This document shows, in pieces, positions 18,526 through 27,520 of a DNA stretch of 64,000 nt; the stretch's first letter is position 1; each line of letters opens with the position of its first letter. Both the position numbers and the translations under genes were made by a program. Origin of the DNA: Halobaculum gomorrense (GTDB taxonomy: Archaea; Halobacteriota; Halobacteria; Halobacteriales; Haloferacaceae); assembly GCF_900129775.1 (NCBI RefSeq), contig NZ_FQWV01000001.1:62001-126000 (forward strand), read 5' to 3'. Below the pieces are notes generated by a model. It saw only the letters and a list, made by a program, of their open reading frames with translations. It had not been told where the DNA came from and searched no databases.

Positions 18526-19851
18526 TCACGCCCGCCCGTCGTCGCCGGCGCCGTCGTCGTCCACCCGCGGGAACAGCAGCGTGACGACGCTCCCGCCGTC
18601 CTCGCGGTCCGCGACCGTGGTGGCGCCGCCGACGGCGTCGACGATCCAGTGCACCACCCATAGCCCCATCCCGGAACTGGATTCCAGGGCGTCCTCGCCG
18701 CCCTCCTCGAGGACGACCCGCTCGCGCTCGGGGAAGCCCGGGCCGTTGTCCGCCACCGTGACCTCGACGACGCCGGCGGTGGCGGCGGCGACCGTGACGC
18801 CGGCGCCACGGTCTGCTCTCCCGACGCCGTCGGTCCCCGGCGCGAGGTCGCTGTCGGGGCGCACCCGGACGGCCACCTCGACGGTCGGGTCCGCGCGCTC
18901 GGCGTGTTCGACGGCGTTCTCGACGACGTTGTGCAGCGCCGACTCCAGCAGGTCGTGGCCCGGAACGACCGCCCGCCGATCGCCGGAGTCGGTCCGGATC
19001 GACACCGACGCGTCGGGGAAGTCGCGACCGATCGTGGCGACGACGCGCTCGGCGACGAGGCCCAGATCGGTCGTCCCCTCGACGGTCTCGTCGCCCAGCA
19101 CCGCGTCCTCCGCGAGCCTGGCGTGGTCGCTCAGGCGCTCGATCCGCTCGGCGCGGGCCTCGATCCCGTCGAGGTACTCGACGATGTCGGCGTCGCCCTC
19201 GCGGCGCGCTCGGTCGAGGTAGCCCGCGATCACCGTGAGGTCGTTGCGCACGTCGTGGCGAAGCACCCGATTGAGGACGGTCAGCACCTCGACGAGCCGC
19301 TCGTAGCGGGCGGTCGCCTCCTCGGCCTCGGCGGTCCGCATCCGGACGCGCACGTCGCCGATGCCGACGGCGGCGCCAAAGACGACCCCGCCGCAGGCCC
19401 AGCCGCCGGCCGCCGCCGGCGAGAACGAGTCGAGCGCCCCGACGGCGGCGCTGTACGCCTGCATCACCACCGCGCCCACGACCAGCGGGATCACCCCGAC
19501 AACGAGCCAGCCGGCGAGGCGTGTGTGGTGCTCGCGGGGCAGGTCGACGCGGGCGACCCACGCGAGCACCGTCGCGTACGCCCACACCGCACACAGCGGT
19601 CCGACGAGGCCCAACACGATCGATCCCGGACTCCGCCCCGCCGAGGTGAACGCCAGCGCGGCGGTGCCGACGACGAGCGCGCCGGTGAACGCCCCGCTGG
19701 CGGCCAGCGCCCCGGAGAACCACGCCGGCCCGCCGGTGTCGTCGGCGTCGCCCGCGGGTGCGGCGTCGGGGCCGGTGTCGGCCCGCCGGTCGCCGGTCGC
19801 GCGGCTGTCGGCGCCGCTACGGTTCCCTTCGGAGTGGCCCGCATCCGTCAC
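18526..19851 (-). CDS. Membrane-bound sensor histidine kinase
   Basis: 441 residues from the GTG at 19851, which lies 25 nt after a CTTATAG element. Four membrane helices (about 43-70, 76-100, 112-133, 147-166) precede a coiled linker, an HisKA-type dimerisation helix with phospho-acceptor His199 (LRHDVRNDL) and a HATPase_c domain with N-box Asn312 (VVENAVEH), G1 DNGPGF (369-373) and G2 SSGMGLWVVH. It presumably senses a membrane or extracellular cue and phosphorylates a response regulator, none of which is adjacent. Longer upstream reading is antisense to the aspS gene and is rejected. Confidence 0.88.
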   Translation of the reverse strand: MTDAGHSEGNRSGADSRATGDRRADTGPDAAPAGDADDTGGPAWFSGALAASGAFTGALVVGTAALAFTSAGRSPGSIVLGLVGPLCAVWAYATVLAWVARVDLPREHHTRLAGWLVVGVIPLVVGAVVMQAYSAAVGALDSFSPAAAGGWACGGVVFGAAVGIGDVRVRMRTAEAEEATARYERLVEVLTVLNRVLRHDVRNDLTVIAGYLDRARREGDADIVEYLDGIEARAERIERLSDHARLAEDAVLGDETVEGTTDLGLVAERVVATIGRDFPDASVSIRTDSGDRRAVVPGHDLLESALHNVVENAVEHAERADPTVEVAVRVRPDSDLAPGTDGVGRADRGAGVTVAAATAGVVEVTVADNGPGFPERERVVLEEGGEDALESSSGMGLWVVHWIVDAVGGATTVADREDGGSVVTLLFPRVDDDGAGDDGRA

Positions 19852-20040
19852 TGCGCGTGGATTCGAGTCCGGAGCTATAAGCGTACCTTCCCGGATATCA
19901 CCGCGCGGAACGGCTCCGGCCCGCCCGTGTCGGCCGCCCCCGCGCCCGGCGTCGGCCGCCGGGCCCGCCGTGGTACGCCGTCGCGAGGCGTGACAACGGG
20001 GATCGACCGAGTTTAAACCCTCGCGCCGGAACCCATCCGT

Positions 20041-21345
20041 ATGCACGGTCGAACCTACACGGCTGACGCGACCCCCGGCGAGGCGGTCACCGTCGCCGGG
20101 TGGATCCACGAGACCCGCGACCTGGGCGGTATCGCCTTCCTGATCCTCCGCGACAAGACCGGGAGGATCCAGGTTAAACTCGAGAAGGACGAGATGGACG
20201 AGGCGATGGTCGAGACCGGCCTTGACGCCCACCGCGAGTCCGTCCTGAGAGTCGAGGGCGACGTGAAGGAGGAGCCGCGCGCACCCACCGGCGTCGAGGT
20301 CGTCCCGACCGCCATCGAGGTCGTCGCGCCCGCCGACCCCGAACTCCCGCTGGACCCCTCGGGCAAGGTCGACGCCGAGCTCCCCACGCGGCTGGACAAC
20401 CGCACGCTGGATCTCCGCAAGCCCGAGGTGCAGGCGGTCTTCGAGATCCGCGCGGAGCTGCTGCGCGCCGTCCGCGAGGCGTTCCGGAGCCACGACGCCA
20501 CCGAGATCAACACGCCGAAGATCGTCGCCACCGGCACCGAGGGCGGCACGGAGCTGTTCCCCATCTCCTATTTCGGCGAGGAGGCGTTCATGAACCAGAG
20601 CCCCCAGCTGTTCAAGCAGCTCATGGCCGGCTCCAACCTCGAACGCGTCTTCGAGATCGGCCCGATCTTCCGCGCCGAGGAGCACAACACGCCGCGGCAC
20701 CTCAACGAGGCCCACTCGATCGACTTCGAGGGCGCCTTCTGCGACCACACCGAGGCGATGGATGTCGCCGAGGCGGTCACGACGGCCGCCTACGAGGCCG
20801 TCGCCGAGCACTGTGCCGAGGAGCTCGAGACGCTCGGCCTCGCCGACGACTTTGCGGTCCCCTCCGGCGACTTCCCGCGTCTGAGCTATCAGGACGCCCT
20901 CGACCGCGTCAACGCGACCGGCGAACTCGACGAGCACCTCGTGTGGGGCGACGACCTCTCGACGGAGGCCGAACACGTGCTCGGGCAGGAGGTCGGTGAG
21001 CACTACTTCATCACCGACTGGCCCTCGGAGGTCAAGCCGTTCTACATCAAGGACCACGACGACGACGCCGAGACGTCCACCGGCTTCGACATGATGCACC
21101 CGCGCATGGAGCTCGTCTCCGGCGGGCAGCGCGAGCACCGCCACGACGAGCTCATCGCCGGCTTCGAGCAGCAGGGGCTCGACCCCGAGGAGTTCGAGTA
21201 CTACACGAAGATGTTCCGCTATGGCATGCCGCCCCACGCCGGCTGGGGGATGGGCTGTGAGCGCCTCCTCATGACGATGCTCGGCCTCGACAACATCCGC
21301 GAGGCCGTGCTCTTCCCGCGCGACCGCCAGCGCCTCTCGCCCTGA
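20041..21345 (+). CDS. aspS: Aspartate--tRNA(Asp/Asn) ligase (archaeal type)
   Basis: 434 residues. An OB-fold anticodon-binding domain (about 1-105) leads to a class II core with motif 2 [21 protein letters not shown] and motif 3 [11 protein letters not shown]. Archaeal AspRS of this size without an AsnRS partner is often non-discriminating, charging both tRNA(Asp) and tRNA(Asn) with Asp; Gat enzymes then make Asn-tRNA. gatB in the same window fits this. Specificity determinants were not checked residue by residue. TTTAAA at 20011-20016 is a textbook TATA. Confidence 0.93.
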   Translation: MHGRTYTADATPGEAVTVAGWIHETRDLGGIAFLILRDKTGRIQVKLEKDEMDEAMVETGLDAHRESVLRVEGDVKEEPRAPTGVEVVPTAIEVVAPADPELPLDPSGKVDAELPTRLDNRTLDLRKPEVQAVFEIRAELLRAVREAFRSHDATEINTPKIVATGTEGGTELFPISYFGEEAFMNQSPQLFKQLMAGSNLERVFEIGPIFRAEEHNTPRHLNEAHSIDFEGAFCDHTEAMDVAEAVTTAAYEAVAEHCAEELETLGLADDFAVPSGDFPRLSYQDALDRVNATGELDEHLVWGDDLSTEAEHVLGQEVGEHYFITDWPSEVKPFYIKDHDDDAETSTGFDMMHPRMELVSGGQREHRHDELIAGFEQQGLDPEEFEYYTKMFRYGMPPHAGWGMGCERLLMTMLGLDNIREAVLFPRDRQRLSP

Positions 21346-21405
21346 CCGGCCGCGACCCGTCCGCTCGCGGTCGCCGGCGTCCCGCGTTCGGGCCGCCGCC
21401 GCGAC

Positions 21406-21978
21406 TCACCTGACCCGCTCGTTCTCCCCGTCGTCGCCGCGTCGCCACCGCGCAACCTCCGCGCCGCAGTCCCCACAGACGGTGATCAGCTCCGACTCGT
21501 CGTCCGAGGCGCGCTCGATCGACACCGCGACCTCGTCGCCGCAGGCGGGGCAGTCGTCGCGCTTCAGCTGCTCGCCGTACGCCAGCGGCGCGCCGAGTGC
21601 GAGCGCGGTCACCCGATCCTCGCCGAAGTTCCACCCGCGCTGGAACTGCCCCGGCGGGACCCGGATCGCCTCCATCGGCCCGACCCTGACCTCGCGGCGC
21701 TCCCCCGGCGCGCCGGGGTCGACCGGGTCGACCAGGTCCGCCGAGTCCTCCGAGCCCGCTGGTTCGGGACCGACGACCCACGTCGCCGTCCCCGAGAGGA
21801 CGACGAACACCTCCTCCTGTACCTCGTGGTTGTGGTACGCGAACGCGAAGGAGTCGCCGGGCGCGAGCTCGTAGTAGTTGATCGCCAGGTCCGCGCAGCC
21901 GAGCGGATCGGTCAGGTGGCGCATCACCGCCGCGGGTTGCAGGGAGTTGTCGAGGTCGTCGACGACGACGTGGTCCAT
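21406..21978 (-). CDS. Cupin-domain protein with C-terminal zinc ribbon
   Basis: 190 residues from the ATG at 21978. A cupin barrel spans about residues 25-135: the first motif is around YHNHEVQEEVFVVLSG (two His and a Glu as metal ligands), the second around the PPGQFQRGWNFG turn. A short ribbon with CPACGD...CGDCGA follows at the C-terminus. The halves suggest metal-dependent sugar/small-molecule binding with a zinc clip; no substrate can be named. A CCTTTTGTC element about 25 nt upstream gives it its own promoter. Confidence 0.8.
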   Translation of the reverse strand: MDHVVVDDLDNSLQPAAVMRHLTDPLGCADLAINYYELAPGDSFAFAYHNHEVQEEVFVVLSGTATWVVGPEPAGSEDSADLVDPVDPGAPGERREVRVGPMEAIRVPPGQFQRGWNFGEDRVTALALGAPLAYGEQLKRDDCPACGDEVAVSIERASDDESELITVCGDCGAEVARWRRGDDGENERVR

Positions 21979-22097
21979 GCGTTGACGCGCCGCGCCGACG
22001 GACAAAAGGCCGCGGGTCCGGGTCGGGGTCCGCACGGGTCGGGCTCAAAAGCCTGCTGGCAGTCGATTTACACGCCCGGCGTGCCACGTGTCGGCCG

Positions 22098-22715
22098 ATG
22101 AGCGACACCGACGCCGAAGCACACGACACCGAACTGCACGACGCGGTGCTCACGGAGGCCGGCACCCGCGGGCCGACGATGCGGATCCGCGATCTCGTCT
22201 CGATCGTCGAGCGGTCTCACCGCGACGGTCCCGGCGCGGCGGCGTCACTCGTCGAACGCTACATCGAGGCGGTCGGCGAGGCGGGTCCCGCCGAGGGCGA
22301 CCGCCTGCGCGCGGCCCTCTCGGAGCAGCGCACGAGCGCGGTCTCGTGGGTCGATCCGGACGCGGTGTACGAGCTCGGCGACGACCGCGTGAGCGCCTTC
22401 CCCGGACGCTGGCACGACCGACTCGGCCCGGATGCCGACCTGCCCGCGTTCGTCGAGACCATCCGGAGCGACGTGGACGACACGAACGAGGCGTTCGAGG
22501 TCGGCGGCGCGGGCCACGGCGTTCCCAAGAGCGTCCTCGTGGAGGCGGTGGCCGTGATCGCCGGCGGCGACCCCGAGGAGACGGAGGCTGCGCTGGACGG
22601 CTTCCGCCGCGAGGGCGTGTTCAGGGTCGACGCGGACCAGCACCCGCACGCGCGAGTGCGGTTCACCGACGACGCGCGACCCGACTCGCTCGACCCCGAG
22701 GAACCGGCCGAGTGA
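22098..22715 (+). CDS. Haloarchaeal hypothetical protein upstream of pantoate kinase
   Basis: 205 acidic residues, soluble, no membrane segment. The N-terminal half (RDLVSIVERSHRDGPGAAASLVERYIEAVG) looks helical. The C-terminal part (KSVLVEAVAVIAGGDPEETEAALDGFRREGVFRVD) resembles a winged-helix-like segment, but I do not recognise a family. It has its own ATTTAC box near 22067 and lies 57 nt before the pantoate kinase gene on the same strand, so it may be co-expressed with the CoA genes. Confidence 0.7.
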   Translation: MSDTDAEAHDTELHDAVLTEAGTRGPTMRIRDLVSIVERSHRDGPGAAASLVERYIEAVGEAGPAEGDRLRAALSEQRTSAVSWVDPDAVYELGDDRVSAFPGRWHDRLGPDADLPAFVETIRSDVDDTNEAFEVGGAGHGVPKSVLVEAVAVIAGGDPEETEAALDGFRREGVFRVDADQHPHARVRFTDDARPDSLDPEEPAE

Positions 22716-22772
22716 GGCGCCCGCCCAACCCGGAACCGAAACCCATACTCTCGCGTCGCCGTTCTGGCGCGT

Positions 22773-23666
22773 ATGGACGAGGCGACCGCCTTCGCGCCGG
22801 GCCACATCACCGCCTTCTTCGCGCCGTACCCCGACCGCGACCCGGTCCGCGCCGGCTCGCGCGGCGCCGGCCTCGCGCTCTCGGACGGCGTCGCGGTGAC
22901 CGTCCGGCCCGTCGACGCCGACGCCGCGGACTCGGACGGGCACCGCGACGCGGGATCCCGTGCCGACGCGAGCGGCCTCGCGTCCCTCGACCTCGACGGC
23001 GTGCCCGCCGAGATGGCGCCCGTCGAGCGGGTGCTCGCAGAGCTGAACGTCGCCGCCGAGGTCGAGGTGGAAAGCAGCGTGCCCGTCGGCGCGGGGTTCG
23101 GCGTCTCGGGCGCCGCGGCGCTGGCGACCGCCCTCGCCGCGAACGCCGCCTTCGGAATCGGGCGCTCGGAGAACGACCTCGTGCGGGTCGCTCACGCCGC
23201 GGAGGCGGCGGCAGGCACCGGCCTCGGCGACGTGGTCGGGCAGTTCCGCGGCGGCCTCCCGGTCAGGCTGGAGCCCGGCGCGCCCGGCTACGGTCGGCTG
23301 GACGGCGTGCCAGCCCGGCCCCAGATCGAGTACGTCTCCTTCGGCGAGCTGTCGACCGAGCGGGTGCTCGGCGGCGACCTCGACCCCGTCCGCGAGGCGG
23401 GCGAGGCGGCGCTGACGCGGCTGATGCGCGCCCCCGACGACCTGGAGCTGCTCGCCGCGGGCCGGGAGTTCGCCGGCGAGGCCGGCCTGCTGGTTCCGGA
23501 AGTCGCCGAGGCCGTCGACGCCGTCGAGGCCGAGGGCGGGCTGGCGTCGATGGCGATGCTCGGCCGCACGGTGTACGCGCTCGGCACCGGACTCACCGAC
23601 GCCGGCTACGACGCCGCGGCGTGTTCGGTTCACCCGACGGGCGCGACGCTGCGCCCCGAGGGGTAG
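22773..23666 (+). CDS. Pantoate kinase (GHMP family)
   Basis: 297 residues. The archaeal pantoate kinase signature is present: N-terminal FAPGHITAFFAP and the GHMP ATP loop SSVPVGAGFGVSGAAAL, then GLGDVVGQFRGGLPVR. Archaea make CoA by phosphorylating pantoate before condensation with beta-alanine, and this enzyme does the first step. The partner phosphopantothenate synthetase follows at 23741 on the same strand, 74 nt away, making the two-step module complete. Confidence 0.93.
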   Translation: MDEATAFAPGHITAFFAPYPDRDPVRAGSRGAGLALSDGVAVTVRPVDADAADSDGHRDAGSRADASGLASLDLDGVPAEMAPVERVLAELNVAAEVEVESSVPVGAGFGVSGAAALATALAANAAFGIGRSENDLVRVAHAAEAAAGTGLGDVVGQFRGGLPVRLEPGAPGYGRLDGVPARPQIEYVSFGELSTERVLGGDLDPVREAGEAALTRLMRAPDDLELLAAGREFAGEAGLLVPEVAEAVDAVEAEGGLASMAMLGRTVYALGTGLTDAGYDAAACSVHPTGATLRPEG

Positions 23667-23740
23667 CCCCGTCACCGCGGAGCGTTCCCGCTTCGCGTCG
23701 AGTGAACGCGCTTTTCGTCTCGTGTCGACGAGTCGGGAGT

Positions 23741-24595
23741 ATGACCGAGGACGCCGGCGGCGATGCCGACGCCGAGACGGGTACCGGAACCGAGACGGAC
23801 GCGACAGACGAGCGAACCGCCGACCCCGAGGTCCCAGCGGACCCCGAACACGAGTCGGCGATCCCCGAGGACCACCCTCGGTACCAGTCGCTGCTCACCC
23901 GCCACCGCATCGAGCACGGCGTCGACATCGGCATCACCTCGAAGCAGGGACTCATCGCGGAGGGTCGCGGCGAGGCGTTCGACTACCTGCTCGGCGAGGA
24001 GACGCTCCCGAGCGCGGACGCCGCCGCCCGCGCGGCCGCCGCGCACCTCCTGCTGGCCGAGCGCCCCGTCCTCTCGGTGAACGGCAACGTCGCGGCGCTG
24101 GTACCCGGCGAGATCGTCGATCTCGCCGAGGCCACGGGCGCCGACATCGAGGTGAACCTCTTCAACCGCACCGACGAGCGGATGGACGCCATCGCCGACC
24201 ACCTCCGCGAGCACGGGGCCGGCGATGTGAAGGGACTGACCGCCGACGGCCGTATCCCGGGGTTGAGCCACGAACGCGCGAAGGTCGACGCCGACGGCAT
24301 CGGCGCCGCCGACGTGGTCGTCGTCCCGCTGGAGGACGGCGACCGCGCTGAGGCGCTTGGCGCGATGGGGAAAACCGAGATCGTGATCGACCTCAACCCG
24401 ATGAGCCGGTCGGCGCGGGTCGCCGCGGTGCCCATCGTCGACAACATCATCCGCGCGGTCCCCAACGTCACCCGCCACGCGGCGGACCTGCGCGGGGAAA
24501 GCGACGAGGAACTCCGCGATATCGTCGACTCGTTCGACCGCGAGGCCGCACTGCAGGAGGCCGAGCGCGCGATCAGGCAGGGCGACCTCGACTGA
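23741..24595 (+). CDS. 4-phosphopantoate--beta-alanine ligase (phosphopantothenate synthetase)
   Basis: 284 residues. A disordered acidic Thr/Glu/Asp-rich N-terminus of about 45 residues, typical of haloarchaeal versions, precedes the conserved core: HPRYQSLLTRHRI, SVNGNVAALVPGEIV, GADIEVNLFNRT, VVVPLEDGDR and KTEIVIDLNPMSRSA. It joins 4-phosphopantoate to beta-alanine using ATP. It is paired with pantoate kinase just upstream. The last segment (ESDEELRDIVDSFDREAALQEAE) is a helical tail. Confidence 0.93.
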   Translation: MTEDAGGDADAETGTGTETDATDERTADPEVPADPEHESAIPEDHPRYQSLLTRHRIEHGVDIGITSKQGLIAEGRGEAFDYLLGEETLPSADAAARAAAAHLLLAERPVLSVNGNVAALVPGEIVDLAEATGADIEVNLFNRTDERMDAIADHLREHGAGDVKGLTADGRIPGLSHERAKVDADGIGAADVVVVPLEDGDRAEALGAMGKTEIVIDLNPMSRSARVAAVPIVDNIIRAVPNVTRHAADLRGESDEELRDIVDSFDREAALQEAERAIRQGDLD

Positions 24596-24718
24596 CCTCG
24601 ACCGACCGCGGCACGGTGTGAGGGAGGCGTTCGCCGGCGTCGCGGCCGCGGTCCCCGCGTCCCCCCCAGCGAGCGAACCGACACCGACTTTGACCGCTCG
24701 CGAGACAGCATCGGACCC

Positions 24719-25237
24719 ATGACCGACATCCGCGGCGCCGTCCTCGGTGCGATCCGCCACCCTGACACCGGCGAGTACCTCGTGCAGCGCCTCTCGGGCA
24801 CCGACGAGACTCACTTCCACCGGTTCGTCGGCGGCGGCATCGAACCCGGAGAGCCGAGCGACGAGGCGCTCGAACGTGAGTTCGCGGAGGAACTCGACGT
24901 CACCGTCGACGCGGGTTCCCCTGTCTGCACCGTCGAGAATCTGTTCGAGTTCGGCGGCGAGTCGCACCACGAGTTCGCGGTGGTGCGTGCGGCGACGTTC
25001 GCGGATCGATCGCTGTACGACCGGGAGACGTTCTCGGGCGTCGACAACGTCGACGGCGACGGGGAGCGGGTCGAGTACGAGGCGTACTGGCGCACGCTCG
25101 CCGACCTTCGCGACGACGACGCGCCGTTCTTCCCCGCAGGCGTCGCCGAGGCGGTCGAACGCGACGGGCACGCTCACGTCGTCAGTACGCCGGATGCCGA
25201 CCGCGATGCGGTCGACGCCGACGGCAACGACGGCTAA
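24719..25237 (+). CDS. NUDIX hydrolase
   Basis: 172 residues with a full Nudix box near residues 38-60 (GGIEPGEPSDEALEREFAEEL; the REFAEEL glutamates bind metal). The rest of the fold contains RGAVLGAI and HHEFAVVRAA strands. Such enzymes hydrolyse nucleoside diphosphates linked to another group; the substrate is not predictable. The 3' end overlaps the convergent oxidoreductase gene by 4 bp. The last 20 residues form an Asp-rich tail. Confidence 0.88.
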   Translation: MTDIRGAVLGAIRHPDTGEYLVQRLSGTDETHFHRFVGGGIEPGEPSDEALEREFAEELDVTVDAGSPVCTVENLFEFGGESHHEFAVVRAATFADRSLYDRETFSGVDNVDGDGERVEYEAYWRTLADLRDDDAPFFPAGVAEAVERDGHAHVVSTPDADRDAVDADGNDG

Positions 25238-26379
25238 TCGAAGCCGGACACTAGCGTCACGAGCCACTGCATCGGGTCGCCGCGCTCGCGAACCTCCACC
25301 GACTCCACCCACTTCACCCACTGGAACCCCCGGCGACCGGGAGCGACCAGCCTCGCCGGCCCGCCGTGGCCGTGGCTCAAGCGACTCCCCCGAACGTGCG
25401 TCGCCAGCAACGCGTCGCGCGCCTCGTCGATCGGCAGCGACCAGCGGTAGCCCGTGACCGACGTGAATCGCACGTACCGGGCACGCTCGTCGGCGCCCGC
25501 CGCGTCGAGCAGGTCGCCGACGCGGACGCCGCCCCAGCGCTGGACGGTGTACCACCCCGAGGTGCAGTCGAGCGTCGCCTCCAGCTCCGCGGTCGGGGCG
25601 TCCCCACCGCCCACGTCGCCCGCGAGGTCGTCGTAGCCGAGATCCAGTTCCTCCCCGACGAGCCTGCGAACCGACAGCGTCCACGCCCCGCGGTCGACCG
25701 GGTCGGGGTCGTCGGCGACCCACGAGGTGACGGGAAAGCCCCCGCCCTCGGTTTCGGTGTCGTACAGGTCGCCGGTCGGTTTCGACCCCGTGAAGCGCCT
25801 GCTCGCGCCGCCGAGGACGCGGTCGGCCGTCTCGGTCGCCCGCCACGCGACCGTCCCGGCGACGAGCAGCGCGCCGACGCGGAGGGCGGACCGGCGGTCC
25901 GGGTCCACCTCGCGCGGCGAGTGGTAGCGCCCGCGAAGGTGCCACAGCACGAGCGGCACAAGGAGTACGCCGAGGCCGACGTGGAGGTTCAGCGTCGTCC
26001 ACGCGAAGACCGGGACGTTGCCGCCGAGCACCCAGAAGACGCCAGTCGCCAGCGCCGCGAGCGCGACGACCGCCTGGAGGACGGAGACGGGGGTGAACCG
26101 GTCCCACGCCGCGGCGGTCGCGACGCGCCGGCGGACGCGCCACAGTTTGAAGCCGACGAGCGCGACGAGGGTGAGCCCGACCGACGAGTGAAGCCAGAAC
26201 ACCCACGCGCCGCTTGGAGCGCCCCGGGTGAACGAGTACAGCCCGGAGGCGACTTCCACGGCGACGCAGACGGCGATAGCCCAGTCGACGACGCGGGCCG
26301 GCGGCTCGACCGAGCGGATAGCGCCGGCGACGGTCCGACGGACACGGCCCATAGCCGTGTGGAGGGCCCGAACGGACAT
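25234..26379 (-). CDS. Membrane-anchored molybdopterin-dependent (sulfite-oxidase-family) oxidoreductase
   Basis: 381 residues from the ATG at 26379 (an ATG at 26352, giving MGRVRRT, is an alternative). Four membrane helices in the first 190 residues resemble a cytochrome-b561-like anchor. A sulfite-oxidase/YedY molybdopterin domain follows (about 205-381), with the Mo-ligand cysteine in TLDCTSGWYTVQRW and the HGHGGPARL pocket. This single-chain arrangement joins what YedY/YedZ (MsrPQ) does in two subunits. The likely role is reduction or oxidation of a small S/N compound at the membrane; electron partners are unknown. Confidence 0.85.
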   Translation of the reverse strand: MSVRALHTAMGRVRRTVAGAIRSVEPPARVVDWAIAVCVAVEVASGLYSFTRGAPSGAWVFWLHSSVGLTLVALVGFKLWRVRRRVATAAAWDRFTPVSVLQAVVALAALATGVFWVLGGNVPVFAWTTLNLHVGLGVLLVPLVLWHLRGRYHSPREVDPDRRSALRVGALLVAGTVAWRATETADRVLGGASRRFTGSKPTGDLYDTETEGGGFPVTSWVADDPDPVDRGAWTLSVRRLVGEELDLGYDDLAGDVGGGDAPTAELEATLDCTSGWYTVQRWGGVRVGDLLDAAGADERARYVRFTSVTGYRWSLPIDEARDALLATHVRGSRLSHGHGGPARLVAPGRRGFQWVKWVESVEVRERGDPMQWLVTLVSGFD

Positions 26380-26453
26380 AGGTTCGTGGCCGACCGCCAG
26401 CGGTCGCCGCCGCGACACGAACGCCCAAGTTCCAGTCAGCCGTCGCTCCCACG

Positions 26454-27188
26454 ATGACAGTCGCACTCGTCACCGGGTCGTCGCGGGGGATCGGCGCGGC
26501 CACCGCGGAGCGTTTCGCCGCCGCCGGCCACGACGTGGCCGTCAACTACCACACGTCCGAGGGCGCCGCCGAGGAGACCGCCGCCGCCGTCCGCGAGCAC
26601 GGACAACACGCCACGGTCGTCGGCGCGGACGTGTCGAACCCCGAAGCTGCGAGTCGCTTCGTCGACACCGCGGTCGCGGAACTCGGGGGGGTGGACCACG
26701 TCGTCAACAACGCCGGCGTCGACCAGCACGTCTACACCGAGGACCTCTCGCCCGCCGACTTCGACCGCGTGATGGACGTGAACGTCAACTCCGTGTTCAC
26801 CGTCACCAAGGCCGCCCTGCCGCACCTGCGCGAGAGCGACGCGCCCCCGACGCCGTCGATCACGAACGTCTCCTCGATCCTCGCGTTCACCGGCGCGCCG
26901 ATCGAGGTCCACTACGCGGGCTCGAAGGGGGCGATCCTCTCGGTCACGAAGAGCCACGCGCGCGACTTCGCGCCCGACATCAGGGTGAACGCGGTCGCGC
27001 CGGGCCACGTCGAGACGGACATGACGAGCGACCGCACCGAGGCGGAGAAGCGGGAGGAACTGACCGACATCCCGATGGGCTCCTTCGGCGACCCCGCCGA
27101 CATCGCCGAGGCGGTCGCGTACCTCCGCGACGCGCGGTTCGTCACCGGCGAGACGCTACACGTGAACGGCGGGGAGCTGCTGCGGTAG
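26454..27188 (+). CDS. SDR-family 3-oxoacyl-ACP-reductase-like oxidoreductase
   Basis: 244 residues, classical short-chain dehydrogenase: cofactor motif TGSSRGIG near residues 7-14, NNAG near 85, catalytic Ser in NVSSI and the YAGSK motif, and the C-terminal NGG end typical of FabG-like enzymes. It reduces or oxidises a ketone/alcohol with NAD(P)H. It is transcribed away from the molybdopterin gene from a short shared spacer and stands upstream of the vapBC operator. No substrate is implied. Confidence 0.9.
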   Translation: MTVALVTGSSRGIGAATAERFAAAGHDVAVNYHTSEGAAEETAAAVREHGQHATVVGADVSNPEAASRFVDTAVAELGGVDHVVNNAGVDQHVYTEDLSPADFDRVMDVNVNSVFTVTKAALPHLRESDAPPTPSITNVSSILAFTGAPIEVHYAGSKGAILSVTKSHARDFAPDIRVNAVAPGHVETDMTSDRTEAEKREELTDIPMGSFGDPADIAEAVAYLRDARFVTGETLHVNGGELLR

Positions 27189-27224
27189 CCGGGCGGACAG
27201 GGTGTCGGGAGGGAGGCGACTTCT

Positions 27225-27250
27225 TAGTGTGATCTCACACTAGGTTTTTG
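27225..27250 (+). promoter_or_regulatory. vapBC promoter with perfect palindromic operator
   Basis: TAGTGTGA-TC-TCACACTA (27225-27242) has two perfect 8-bp arms. It is followed immediately by a T-rich TATA-like stretch (GGTTTTTG, about 27243-27250), 25 nt before the antitoxin ATG at 27275. The site would overlap the BRE/TATA region, the usual place for an antitoxin or toxin-antitoxin complex to repress its own operon. Confidence 0.6.
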
Positions 27251-27274
27251 ACCGACCCCGGCGTACCGTGGTAT

Positions 27275-27520
27275 ATGAGCAATTCTGTCGCTGACGCCGA
27301 AAGCACCGTGTCGGGGAATCAGGCGAACATCCCGGCACGGATCCGGCGCAAACTGGACATTGACGACGGGGACCATCTCCGGTGGAAGATCCGGGACGAC
27401 GGCACCCTCCACGTTGAGGTTGTCCAGCAGCGTGAGGGAACGTTCGCCGAGTTCGACGGCTACGAGGGTGCAGCAGACACGGACGCGGCAGTCGACCACG
27501 ACGACTGGGGGGTCGAGTAG
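27275..27520 (+). CDS. vapB: AbrB-family antitoxin VapB
   Basis: 81 residues from the ATG at 27275. An AbrB/SpoVT swapped-hairpin DNA-binding core (SGNQANIPARIRRKLDIDDGDHLRWKI, residues about 12-38) is followed by an acidic C-terminal tail expected to wrap the toxin. It binds operator DNA and neutralises VapC. The stop TAG overlaps the VapC GTG by one base (TAGTG), so the two are translationally coupled. An 18-bp palindrome precedes it. Confidence 0.85.
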   Translation: MSNSVADAESTVSGNQANIPARIRRKLDIDDGDHLRWKIRDDGTLHVEVVQQREGTFAEFDGYEGAADTDAAVDHDDWGVE

